From Citrobacter telavivensis (GTDB taxonomy: Bacteria; Pseudomonadota; Gammaproteobacteria; Enterobacterales; Enterobacteriaceae), in the NCBI GenBank assembly GCA_009363175.1, contig CP045205.1, positions 3,596,001-3,660,000 on the forward strand: DNA of 64,000 nucleotides, given 5' to 3'. The translations under genes were made by a program, and so were the position numbers. The notes beneath the pieces were generated by a model. That model was not told the DNA's origin. It searched no databases and was given only the letters and a program-made list of their open reading frames with translations. Shown here piece by piece: positions 26,765 through 34,996 of the stretch; position 1 is the stretch's first letter; each line of letters starts with the position of its first letter.

Positions 26765-27574
26765 CTAATTCGGATGCTCACACAATGGGGCCAGAAACTC
26801 AAATAATGCACGTGAAGACAACGTGTTAGCGCCATAAGCCCGAACGGGCACGATCGGCATCAGCGCATTACAGACCACCATTTCATCGGCATGTTGCAGC
26901 GCTTCTTCGCGGGCATTCGTTTCGACAACCTGAAAAGACGATTGTGCCAGTTTCCGGATACAGAATTGTCGCATAATACCGTTCACTCCCGCCTGATCGA
27001 GGCGCGGCGTGTAGACCACATTGTCTTTTCGCCAGAATAAATTAGCCGCACAGCATTCCGTAACCCAGCCCTCACTGTCAAGAACCAGCGCCTCATCGGC
27101 GTCCGTCTGCTCAAGATGAGAGCGGATCAGCACCTGTTCGAGACGGTTCAGGTGCTTAATACCGGCGAGCAGAGGGTTGCGACCCAGACGAACCGGGCTT
27201 AAGGCGAGCGTGATCCCTTGCTCGCGCCAGAGGTCATAATGTTGCGGATACGCAAAGACGGAGAGAATGCGGGTGCTGTCATGGCAATTCGCGCCGCTGT
27301 ATCCTCGTCCCCCACTGCCACGACTGATGATCACCTTCAGAACCGCGCGCGAATGACCAGCGGCCAGCGTGGTCATTTCCCGTTCAAGCGCGTCCCAGTC
27401 ATCAAAGGCGATCTGCAATGTCGAGCAGGCCACCTGCAAACGCCGCAGATGCGCCGCCAGCAGCGAAACCGCGCCGTCGAGAATACGCGCAGTAGTAAAA
27501 CAACCATCGCCAAACTGGATAGCGCGATCGCTTGCGGGAAGAGATTCCTGTTCACGGCCATTGATCAAGAACAT
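26765..27574 (-). CDS. pabC: PabC, aminodeoxychorismate lyase
   Basis: PLP enzyme that converts 4-amino-4-deoxychorismate to p-aminobenzoate and pyruvate in folate synthesis. The 269 residues equal E. coli PabC. Class IV aminotransferase motifs: the PLP lysine in IKHLNRLEQVL (about residue 140), DSEGWVTECCAANLFW and GVNGIMRQF. It starts the pabC-mltG-tmk-holB-ycfH run, 120 bp after the fabF terminator region, so it is probably partly fed by read-through from the fab cluster. Confidence 0.95.
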   Translation of the reverse strand: MFLINGREQESLPASDRAIQFGDGCFTTARILDGAVSLLAAHLRRLQVACSTLQIAFDDWDALEREMTTLAAGHSRAVLKVIISRGSGGRGYSGANCHDSTRILSVFAYPQHYDLWREQGITLALSPVRLGRNPLLAGIKHLNRLEQVLIRSHLEQTDADEALVLDSEGWVTECCAANLFWRKDNVVYTPRLDQAGVNGIMRQFCIRKLAQSSFQVVETNAREEALQHADEMVVCNALMPIVPVRAYGANTLSSRALFEFLAPLCEHPN

Positions 27575-27643
27575 AGTGGCTCCTTATGAGTGGCACGTTA
27601 GTGTCGCAGGATGGATGGCGCAGGACAAGGGAAGTGCACGCAA

Positions 27644-27668
27644 TAAAAAAGGCCCGACAAGCGGACCT
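27644..27668 (-). terminator. Intrinsic terminator of fabF
   Basis: On the minus strand AGGTCCG and CGGGCCT pair (one G-U) around a 5-base loop and are followed by six T, about 25 bases past the fabF stop. Confidence 0.8.
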
Positions 27669-27694
27669 CTTTTAGCCTGGAAGCAGAACGGCGG

Positions 27695-28936
27695 TCAGAC
27701 CTTTTTAAAGATCAATGAACCGTTAGTTCCACCGAAACCGAAGGAGTTACACAGCGTGTACTCCATTCCGCTGACCTGACGCGCTTCGTGAGGAACGAAG
27801 TCCAGATCGCAACCTTCATCCGGGTTATCCAGGTTGATGGTCGGCGGAACAGCCTGATCGCGCAGCGCCAGGATAGAATAAATCGACTCTACCGCGCCCG
27901 CTGCACCCAGCAGGTGACCGGTCATGGACTTAGTGGAACTCACCATCACTCGGCTTGCCGCATCGCCAAAGACGGATTTAACAGCCTGCGCTTCCGCTTT
28001 ATCGCCAGCCGGCGTGGATGTCCCGTGGGCGTTAACGTAACCAATCTGACCAGGTTCAATTGCCGCATCACGCAGCGCGTTGACCATCGCCAGGGCCGCA
28101 CCAGCACCGTTTTCCGGCGGTGACGTCATGTGGTAAGCGTCACTGCTCATCCCGAAGCCAACGACTTCAGCATAAATTTTTGCACCGCGCGCTTTTGCAT
28201 GTTCATACTCTTCCAGTACGACCATGCCCGCACCGTCACCCAGTACAAAGCCATCGCGCTCTTTGTCCCACGGGCGGCTGGCTGCTTGCGGGTTTTCATT
28301 ACGGGTAGACAGCGCACGTGCTGCGCCAAAGCCGCCTACGCCCAGTGGCGTACTGGCTTTTTCAGCACCGCCCGCGACCATCGCGTCCGCATCGCCGTAT
28401 GCAATGATACGCGCGGCTTGACCGATGTTATGTACGCCTGAGGTGCAGGCGGTCGCGATAGAGATGCTCGGCCCACGCAGGCCATACATGATGGTCAGGT
28501 GACCTGCCACCATGTTAACAATCGTCGACGGAACGAAGAATGGGCTGATTTTACGCGGTCCACCGTTCACCAGAGAACTATGGTTTTCTTCAATCAGTCC
28601 GAGACCGCCAATACCAGAGCCGATAGCGGCACCAATACGGGATGCGTTCTCTTCCGTTACTTCAAGGCCAGAATCCTGCATGGCCTGCCAGCCTGCAACA
28701 ATTCCATATTGTATGAAGGCATCCATCTTGCGCTGTTCTTTGCGCGAGATAATGTCATCACAGTTAAAATCCTTTACTAAGCCAGCAAATTTCGTTGCAT
28801 AGGCGCTAGTATCGAAATGGTCGATCAGGCTGATGCCACTCTGACCGGCAAGGAGAGCTTTCCAGGTAGACTCTACGGTATTGCCGACAGGAGACAACAT
28901 GCCCAGTCCGGTCACAACTACACGACGCTTAGACAC
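27695..28936 (-). CDS. fabF: FabF, 3-oxoacyl-ACP synthase II
   Basis: Condensing enzyme of fatty acid elongation, important for cis-vaccenate formation and thermal control of membrane composition. The 413 residues have the active-site Cys in IATACTSGVHNIG (near 164), and catalytic His residues in NAHGTSTPAGD and SMTGHLLGAAGA, the Cys-His-His triad of KAS I/II. It follows acpP by 86 bases with a hairpin between them. Confidence 0.98.
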   Translation of the reverse strand: MSKRRVVVTGLGMLSPVGNTVESTWKALLAGQSGISLIDHFDTSAYATKFAGLVKDFNCDDIISRKEQRKMDAFIQYGIVAGWQAMQDSGLEVTEENASRIGAAIGSGIGGLGLIEENHSSLVNGGPRKISPFFVPSTIVNMVAGHLTIMYGLRGPSISIATACTSGVHNIGQAARIIAYGDADAMVAGGAEKASTPLGVGGFGAARALSTRNENPQAASRPWDKERDGFVLGDGAGMVVLEEYEHAKARGAKIYAEVVGFGMSSDAYHMTSPPENGAGAALAMVNALRDAAIEPGQIGYVNAHGTSTPAGDKAEAQAVKSVFGDAASRVMVSSTKSMTGHLLGAAGAVESIYSILALRDQAVPPTINLDNPDEGCDLDFVPHEARQVSGMEYTLCNSFGFGGTNGSLIFKKV

Positions 28937-28974
28937 GGTTGTCCTCCAGGGAGGGATAATTGATTCAAGTGGGA

Positions 28975-29011
28975 CAAAAAGATAAAACTCAGGCGGTCGA
29001 ATGACCGCCTG
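28975..29011 (-). terminator. Hairpin and T-rich tail after acpP
   Basis: CAGGCGGTC (28990-28998) and GACCGCCTG (29003-29011) form a perfect 9-bp stem with a 4-base loop; on the minus strand AGTTTTATCTTTTT follows. It probably ends the abundant short acpP mRNA with partial read-through into fabF. Confidence 0.8.
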
Positions 29012-29022
29012 GAGATGTTCAC

Positions 29023-29259
29023 TTACGCCTGGTGGCCGTTGATGTAATCAATGGCAGCCTGAACGGTGGTGATTTTCTCAGCTTCTTCGTCCGGAATCTC
29101 AGTATCAAACTCTTCTTCCAGAGCCATTACCAGCTCAACGGTGTCAAGAGAATCTGCGCCCAGGTCTTCAACGAAAGAAGCATTGTTGGTAACTTCTTCC
29201 TGCTTAACGCCCAGCTGTTCGCCGATAATTTTCTTAACGCGTTCTTCGATAGTGCTCAT
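29023..29259 (-). CDS. acpP: AcpP, acyl carrier protein
   Basis: Carries growing acyl chains on a 4'-phosphopantetheine arm. The 78 acidic residues are identical in length to E. coli AcpP, and the attachment serine lies in [18 protein letters not shown] (Ser37 counting Met). It sits between fabG and fabF. A 277-base gap upstream contains an ERIC-like repeat. AcpP is among the most abundant proteins, so a strong promoter of its own is expected just upstream. Confidence 0.99.
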
Positions 29260-29411
29260 ACTCTTAAATTTCCTATCAAAACTCGCTTTCGCGATGGTTT
29301 TCGTAGTGTATAAAATGTTGAAAAATTTGCAACTAAATCCCGGCAGGTCTTACCACGATTTTACGTTATTTTGAGGCCAAGACCTATAATAACGCAAATA
29401 TTTTTCTACGC

Positions 29412-29524
29412 GTCACCCTTCAAATTGTCTCTGTGTTGGCTGCGTCCTCAATGCCTGGTCACATAGTCATCTATGCTCGCAGGCTTTTCGGTCTTGCCGC
29501 CTTGATACAATTTGGATGATTTTG
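29412..29524. repeat. ERIC/IRU-like palindromic repeat between acpP and fabG
   Basis: About 113 bases with the hallmark words of enterobacterial repetitive intergenic consensus: TTGGCTGCGTCCTCA, GGTCACATAGTCATC, TATGCTCGCAGGC and CTTGCCGCCTTGATAC. The outer arms, CAAATTGT against ACAATTTGGAT, are inverted, and the centre CATAGTCATCTATG is a palindrome, so it can fold as one long imperfect hairpin. It is assigned from the remembered ERIC consensus; edges are approximate. Transcribed from fabG it would form a large mRNA structure before acpP. Confidence 0.75.
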
Positions 29525-29536
29525 CGTATCTCGTGG

Positions 29537-30271
29537 TTAAACCATATACATCCCGCCGTTGACGTGCAAAGTCTCACCCGTGATGTAACCTGCTTCGTCA
29601 GAGGCTAAAAATGCAACCGCACTGGCGATCTCTTTCGGATCGCCAAGACGACCTGCAGGAACTGCCGCCAACGTACCCGCACGCTGCTCATCAGTCAGCG
29701 CACGCGTCATGTCCGTTTCAATAAAGCCCGGAGCAACAACGTTCACCGTAATACCGCGGGACGCAACTTCGCGCGCCAGCGATTTACTGAAGCCGATCAG
29801 ACCCGCTTTCGCCGCAGCGTAGTTAGTCTGACCCGCATTTCCCATGGTACCAACCACAGAACCGACAGTGATAATCCGCCCATGACGTTTTTTCATCATA
29901 GCGCGCATTACCGCTTTTGACAGGCGGAAAACTGATGAAAGATTGGTTTCGAGAATATCGTTCCACTCATCATCTTTCATTCGCATCAGCAGGTTATCAC
30001 GTGTGATACCGGCATTATTAACCAGGATATCCACTTCACCAAATTCTGCGCGAATTTTTTCCAGAACAGATTCGATAGATGCAGGATCAGTCACATTCAA
30101 CATCAGACCTTTACCCTTCGCACCTAAGTAATCGCTAATGGCCTGAGCGCCACTTTCGCTGGTCGCGGTACCGATAACGGTCGCGCCACGGGCAACGAGC
30201 GTCTCTGCAATTGCGCGGCCAATACCGCGACTTGCACCGGTAACCAGCGCGATTTTTCCTTCAAAACTCAT
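29537..30271 (-). CDS. fabG: FabG, 3-oxoacyl-ACP reductase
   Basis: NADPH-dependent reduction of beta-ketoacyl-ACP in every elongation cycle. The 244-residue short-chain dehydrogenase has TGASRGIGRA (cofactor), LVNNAGITRDN, catalytic Ser in VGSVVGTMGN, YAAAKAG with the catalytic Tyr and Lys, and a C-terminal GETLHVNGGMYMV. It lies 12 bases after fabD. Confidence 0.98.
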   Translation of the reverse strand: MSFEGKIALVTGASRGIGRAIAETLVARGATVIGTATSESGAQAISDYLGAKGKGLMLNVTDPASIESVLEKIRAEFGEVDILVNNAGITRDNLLMRMKDDEWNDILETNLSSVFRLSKAVMRAMMKKRHGRIITVGSVVGTMGNAGQTNYAAAKAGLIGFSKSLAREVASRGITVNVVAPGFIETDMTRALTDEQRAGTLAAVPAGRLGDPKEIASAVAFLASDEAGYITGETLHVNGGMYMV

Positions 30272-30283
30272 GGTGTTCCTCTT

Positions 30284-31213
30284 TTATTGCGCAAGTGCCG
30301 CCGACATCGCCGCCGGTTCGTTCAGAGCCGAGGCCGTCAGGGTATCAACAATACGTCTCGTCAGGCCCGTGAGGACTTTACCCGGTCCCACTTCATACAG
30401 GTGTTCGACACCTTGCGACGCCATTAATTCGACGCTCTTCGTCCACTGTACCGGACTGTACAACTGGCGCACCAGCGCATCGCGAATGGCGTTCGCGTCA
30501 GTTTCGCACTTCACATCCACGTTGTTAATAACCGGTACAGACGGCGCGTTAAAGGGTATTGTAGCTAATTCCGCCGCCAGTTTTTCCGCCGCCGGCTTCA
30601 TCAGCGCACAGTGAGACGGTACGCTCACCGGTAACGGCAGCGCACGTTTCGCACCGGCAGCTTTACAGGCTGCACCAGCACGCTCAACGGCTTCTTTATG
30701 CCCGGCAATAACGACCTGACCCGGCGAGTTGTAGTTCACCGGTGAGACGACCTGGCCTTCTGCCGCGTCTTCACAGGCTTTCGCAATGGACGCATCATCA
30801 AGACCGATGATAGCAGACATGCCGCCGGTGCCTTCCGGAACCGCTTCCTGCATGAATTTACCACGCAGTTCAACCAGACGCACTGCATCAGCAAAATTAA
30901 TGACACCGGCACAAACCAGCGCAGAGTATTCACCCAAGCTATGACCCGCCATCAGCAATGGTGCTTTACCGCCCTGTTGCTGCCAGACGCGATACAGCGC
31001 AACAGACGCGGCTAACAGCGCAGGCTGCGTCTGCCAGGTCTTGTTCAGTTCTTCAGCCGGCCCCTGCTGGGTCAACGCCCACAGGTCATAGCCCAGCGCC
31101 GCAGAAGCTTCAGCGAAAGTCTCTTCGACGATGGGGTAACTTGCCGCCATATCGGCTAACATTCCAACGGTCTGGGAACCCTGTCCAGGGAACACAAATG
31201 CGAATTGCGTCAT
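30284..31213 (-). CDS. fabD: FabD, malonyl-CoA:ACP transacylase
   Basis: Transfers malonyl groups to ACP to supply elongation. The 309 residues begin TQFAFVFPGQGSQTVGM (oxyanion loop), have the nucleophile Ser in MAGHSLGEYSALV near residue 92, and the catalytic His in SVPSHCALM near 201. The length equals E. coli FabD. It lies between fabH and fabG in the conserved cluster. Confidence 0.98.
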   Translation of the reverse strand: MTQFAFVFPGQGSQTVGMLADMAASYPIVEETFAEASAALGYDLWALTQQGPAEELNKTWQTQPALLAASVALYRVWQQQGGKAPLLMAGHSLGEYSALVCAGVINFADAVRLVELRGKFMQEAVPEGTGGMSAIIGLDDASIAKACEDAAEGQVVSPVNYNSPGQVVIAGHKEAVERAGAACKAAGAKRALPLPVSVPSHCALMKPAAEKLAAELATIPFNAPSVPVINNVDVKCETDANAIRDALVRQLYSPVQWTKSVELMASQGVEHLYEVGPGKVLTGLTRRIVDTLTASALNEPAAMSAALAQ

Positions 31214-31228
31214 GTTTAAATCCTTATA

Positions 31229-32182
31229 CTAGAAACGAACCAGCGCGGAGCCCCAGGTGAATCCACCGCCAAAGGCTTCAAGCAACACAAGCTGACCTTC
31301 TTTGATACGGCCGTCACGCACAGCTTCATCCAACGCGCAAGGGACGGAGGCCGCAGACGTGTTGCCGTGCCTGTCCAGTGTCACCACCACATTGTCCATT
31401 GACATGCCCAGCTTTTTGGCCGTCGCGCTGATGATACGCAGGTTAGCCTGGTGCGGAACCAGCCAGTCGAGTTCGGAGCGGTCAAGGTTATTGGCCTCCA
31501 GCGTCTCGTCGACGATGTGTGCCAGTTCAGTAACCGCCACTTTGAACACTTCATTACCCGCCATCGTCAGATGAATCGAATTTTCCGGATTCACACGATC
31601 GGCATTCGGCAGCGTCAGCAGTTCGCCATAGCGACCGTCAGCATGCAGGTGGGTAGAGATGATGCCCGGCTTGTCGGAAGTGCTCAGCACCACGGCACCC
31701 GCACCATCGCCAAAAATAATGATGGTTCCACGATCGGTCGGATCGCAGGTGCGCGCCAGAACATCGGAACCGATCACCAGCGCGTGTTTAACCGCGCCGG
31801 ATTTAACGTACATATCGGCGACGCTCAACGCGTAAGTAAAACCGGCACATGCTGCGGCGACGTCAAACGCCGGACAGCCTTTGATGCCCAGCATGTTCTG
31901 AATCTGGCATGCCGCGCTGGGGAAAGCATGTGTCGCTGAGGTGGTCGCCACCACAATCAAGCCAATCTGTTCTTTATCAATGCCCGCCATTTCCAGCGCA
32001 CGTTGAGCCGCCTCAAACCCCATCGTTGAGACGGTTTCATTCGGCGCAGCAATATGGCGTTCACGGATACCTGTACGGGTGACAATCCACTCGTCAGACG
32101 TATCGACCATTTTTTCCAGATCGGCGTTAGTCCGCACCTGTTCAGGCAGATAGCTGCCAGTACCAATAATCTTTGTATACAT
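31229..32182 (-). CDS. fabH: FabH, 3-oxoacyl-ACP synthase III
   Basis: Initiates fatty acid synthesis by condensing acetyl-CoA with malonyl-ACP. The 317 residues have the active-site Cys in DVAAACAGFTYAL (near 112), His in LVPHQANLRI (near 244) and Asn in DRHGNTSAASVP (near 274), the Cys-His-Asn triad of KAS III. It is 15 bases upstream of fabD and 77 bases downstream of plsX. Confidence 0.98.
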   Translation of the reverse strand: MYTKIIGTGSYLPEQVRTNADLEKMVDTSDEWIVTRTGIRERHIAAPNETVSTMGFEAAQRALEMAGIDKEQIGLIVVATTSATHAFPSAACQIQNMLGIKGCPAFDVAAACAGFTYALSVADMYVKSGAVKHALVIGSDVLARTCDPTDRGTIIIFGDGAGAVVLSTSDKPGIISTHLHADGRYGELLTLPNADRVNPENSIHLTMAGNEVFKVAVTELAHIVDETLEANNLDRSELDWLVPHQANLRIISATAKKLGMSMDNVVVTLDRHGNTSAASVPCALDEAVRDGRIKEGQLVLLEAFGGGFTWGSALVRF

Positions 32183-32259
32183 GTACGCTCAGTCACTTTT
32201 TGGTTATATACCGCGCATCACAACGGCTAAGAGGCTGGGGCTCTCACGCCACACCGTAA

Positions 32260-33336
32260 TCAGTGTGGCTGTGATGTGTCGCCATTGCCAGCGTCCAGCA
32301 TTGTAAATCCAGCTGGGTATACAGATTCCAGGCGAGCGGCAATTCGCTGAGGAACTTGTCGCTGCACCGCCTGCACTGCCTGTTCAATCGCGACGGTAAA
32401 CGCTCGCTGATTGGCTGCACCATGACTTTTTATCACCGTGCCGCGCAATCCTAACAGACAGGCGCCATTATACTGGTCGGGGTTGAGGTGACTGAATCGC
32501 CTCGCCAGGCTTTTTTGTAACCAACGTTTTAATATCAGCAGCCACCACGACCGTTTTTTACCCTCACCCTGAGATTTCAGCAGTGAAAGGAACATTCTGA
32601 CAACACCTTCCATCGTCTTTAATGTGACATTGCCTGTAAAACCATCACATACCAGAACATCCGTTTTCCCCGTCAATAACTCATTGGCTTCAAGATAGCC
32701 GATGTAATTGATGGAAGGGATTGTTTTTAGCACCACAGAAGCATCCCGAATACTGTCGAGACCCTTGGTTTCTTCTTCACCGATGTTGAGCAGGGCCACG
32801 CGAGGGTTGTTGATACCGACCACTTCTTCCGCAAGCACCGAGCCCATAATGGCAAATTGCACCAGCATGTTGCTGTCGCAATCGACATTTGCCCCCAAAT
32901 CGAGGACCACCGTCTTTCCTTTCTGCTGGTGAGGTAAAACCGTCACCAACGCAGGACGCTCAATACCGTCCAGTGGTTTGAGCAATAATTTTGCAAGTCC
33001 CATGAGCGCCCCGGTATTCCCGGCGCTGACACAGGCTTGTGCTCGCCCTTCTTTCACGAGTTCCAGCGCCACACGCATCGAACTACCGCGACTGGCGCGG
33101 ATTGCCTGCGAAGGCCGGGCATCACTGGCGATAACTGACTGTGCAGGGATAATCTGCAGACGCGAACGTTGTTCAAAGTCAGCTTTAGCGAGTAATGGCG
33201 TGATTGTATCGGGATCCCCGACTAAAAGAAGTGTGAGTTGTGAATTAGAATTCAGTGCCTGCAATGCTGCAGGCACTGTCACGGAAGGGCCAAAATCGCC
33301 CCCCATGACATCTAACGCCAGGGTTAGACGTGTCAA
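32260..33336 (-). CDS. plsX: PlsX, phosphate acyltransferase
   Basis: Converts acyl-ACP to acyl-phosphate for phospholipid synthesis. I start at a TTG giving LTRLTLALDVMGGDFGPSV (initiator read as Met), as in the E. coli annotation; 358 residues against 356. An in-frame ATG 13 codons upstream adds an unconserved peptide that reaches towards rpmF. Family motifs: LDVMGGDFGP, SAGNTGALMG, DLGANVDCDSNML, VCDGFTGNVTLKTMEG. The C-terminal tail (MLDAGNGDTSQPH) differs from E. coli. It follows rpmF in the yceD-rpmF-plsX-fab cluster. Confidence 0.96.
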   Translation of the reverse strand: MTRLTLALDVMGGDFGPSVTVPAALQALNSNSQLTLLLVGDPDTITPLLAKADFEQRSRLQIIPAQSVIASDARPSQAIRASRGSSMRVALELVKEGRAQACVSAGNTGALMGLAKLLLKPLDGIERPALVTVLPHQQKGKTVVLDLGANVDCDSNMLVQFAIMGSVLAEEVVGINNPRVALLNIGEEETKGLDSIRDASVVLKTIPSINYIGYLEANELLTGKTDVLVCDGFTGNVTLKTMEGVVRMFLSLLKSQGEGKKRSWWLLILKRWLQKSLARRFSHLNPDQYNGACLLGLRGTVIKSHGAANQRAFTVAIEQAVQAVQRQVPQRIAARLESVYPAGFTMLDAGNGDTSQPH

Positions 33337-33416
33337 AGTCGTTTCGCCGCCTGGTTTGGAACGTCCCCGTAGCAACGGGGAAGTTCCTCACTAAGCTTCA
33401 TCACGCGGATGCGTGA

Positions 33417-33602
<186 letters not shown>

Positions 33603-33606
33603 TCAA

Positions 33607-34128
33607 TTACTTACGCTTTAAGCTGGCTAATACGGCAAATGGGTTTGGTTTTTGCGCTTCATCAGGCAGTTCACCAAAGACCATGTCCGCCTCGGACACT
33701 TCACAGTGTTCAGAATCATGCACCGGAACTACCGGCAAGGAGAGGATAATTTCATCTTCCACCATTGCAAGCAGATCGATTTCACCGAATTCGTTAACCT
33801 CAATCGGCTCATACGCTTCCGGGAGTGCTTCAGCCTGTTCGTCAGAACGAACCGGACTGAAACAATACGTTGTGTGAACATGATAAGGAAACGGCTTCCC
33901 GCAACGCTGACATTCGAGCGTTACCGAAACCTTTGCATCACCGGTAATAACGGCAAGACGTTGGTTATCGATAGCGAACGACATGGAGCATTCCACATCA
34001 CTGTCCACACTGACTACAGAATCGGCGACGCGCTCTACCAGATCAGAAGTATAGATACCTTCATAATCGAGGCGTTTTTGAGCCGTACGAACCGGATCAA
34101 GAGTCAGGGGTAATTTTACCTTTTGCAT
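33607..34128 (-). CDS. yceD: YceD, DUF177 protein linked to 23S rRNA metabolism
   Basis: A 173-residue acidic cytoplasmic protein, the same length as E. coli YceD. A zinc-type pair occurs in LECQRCGKPFPYHVHTTYCF (about residues 75-95). DUF177 proteins in bacteria and plastids (DCL-like) are needed for normal 23S rRNA accumulation, and the constant linkage to rpmF supports a ribosomal role. The molecular function is not settled. A strong sigma-70 promoter precedes it. Confidence 0.94.
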   Translation of the reverse strand: MQKVKLPLTLDPVRTAQKRLDYEGIYTSDLVERVADSVVSVDSDVECSMSFAIDNQRLAVITGDAKVSVTLECQRCGKPFPYHVHTTYCFSPVRSDEQAEALPEAYEPIEVNEFGEIDLLAMVEDEIILSLPVVPVHDSEHCEVSEADMVFGELPDEAQKPNPFAVLASLKRK

Positions 34129-34137
34129 AGGGCGCGC

Positions 34138-34166
34138 ATATTAACTTTGTAACGTCATATAGTCAA
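34138..34166 (-). promoter_or_regulatory. Sigma-70 promoter of yceD-rpmF-plsX
   Basis: On the minus strand TTGACT (34166-34161), 17 bases, then TAATAT (34143-34138) is near consensus. The start point would fall within a few bases of the yceD ATG, so the mRNA leader would be very short. Confidence 0.75.
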
Positions 34167-34330
34167 AGAAAAAGGCAGCCTGCGGTTGCCTTTTGCCAAT
34201 AATTCGCACACATTGCGGTTTACAGACTTATTTTCGCTCAGGTGACGCCAAAGTGGCATACCTGAAGGACGAAGAGCATAGTTTAAAATGGCTCTCATCA
34301 ATACGCTATATCTGGTGGAAAAAATATGCC
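34167..34330 (-). ncRNA. sraB: SraB small RNA
   Basis: The yceF-yceD intergenic strand is occupied by a transcript-like segment on the minus strand that ends in an otherwise orphan terminator: AAAGGCA/TGCCTTT around 34171-34193, followed by TTTTTCTTT. Sequence such as GGCGTCACCTGAGCGAAAAT, then AAGTCTGTAAACCGCAATG, matches what I recall of E. coli SraB, a roughly 169-nt RNA at the same locus and strand. The 5' end near the yceF start is approximate. In Salmonella, SraB has been linked to stress and bile responses; its function remains loosely defined. Confidence 0.65.
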
Positions 34331-34910
34331 TAATCTCATTCTTGCCTCCACATCTCCCTGGCGCCGCGCCCTGCTGGAAAAACTGGCGATGCCCTTTGAA
34401 TGCGCGGCCCCTGAGGTAGACGAAACGCCAATGCCCGCGGAGAGTCCTCACCACTTAGTCACTCGCCTTGCGCAGGAGAAAGCGCAGTCACTGGCTCACC
34501 GTTTCCCTGCACATCTTATTATTGGTTCCGATCAGGTGTGCGTGCTGGACGGCGAGATCACCGGTAAACCCTTAACGGAAGAGAAAGCCTGCCAGCAGCT
34601 AGCCAAAGCCAGCGGCAATATCATTACGTTCTATACTGGTCTGGCGCTGTATAACTCTGCGACGGGACATTTACAGACAGAAGTGGAGCCGTTTGACGTT
34701 CATTTCCGCCATCTCAGCGAGACGGAAATTGAAGACTACGTGCGCAAAGAGCGCCCGCTACACTGCGCAGGGAGTTTTAAAAGCGAAGGTCTGGGGATTG
34801 CGCTCTTTGAACGATTAGAAGGTCGCGACCCCAACACGCTGATTGGTTTGCCGCTGATCGCGCTGTGTCAGATGTTACGTCGGGAAGAGATGAACCCGCT
34901 CAAAGCATAA
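34326..34910 (+). CDS. yceF: YceF, Maf-type 7-methyl-GTP pyrophosphatase
   Basis: House-cleaning nucleotide pyrophosphatase of the Maf/Ham1-like fold; E. coli YceF hydrolyses m7GTP. The 194 residues equal E. coli. Motifs: LILASTSPWRRALLEKL (Maf S-x-S/P-x-R-R), EVDET, IIGSDQVCVLDGEITGKP, and GIALFERLEGRDPNTLIGLPL. It diverges from the SraB/yceD side and converges with rluC. Confidence 0.95.
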   Translation: MPNLILASTSPWRRALLEKLAMPFECAAPEVDETPMPAESPHHLVTRLAQEKAQSLAHRFPAHLIIGSDQVCVLDGEITGKPLTEEKACQQLAKASGNIITFYTGLALYNSATGHLQTEVEPFDVHFRHLSETEIEDYVRKERPLHCAGSFKSEGLGIALFERLEGRDPNTLIGLPLIALCQMLRREEMNPLKA

Positions 34911-34917
34911 CCGTGTC

Positions 34918-34996
34918 TTGCCTGATGGCGCTACGCTTATCAGGCCTACGCATGATTTGTAGGCCTGATAAGTTGCGTTCGCGGCAATCAGGCGGG
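34918..34996. repeat. Two REP units (BIME) between yceF and rluC
   Basis: A unit reading CCTGATGGCGCTACGCTTAT then CAGGCCTACG, and a facing unit TGTAGGCCTGATAAGTTGCG then TTCGCGGCAATCAGGCGGG. These are classical REP palindromes in head-to-head order. The second runs over the rluC stop codon (34988-34990). Confidence 0.8.
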
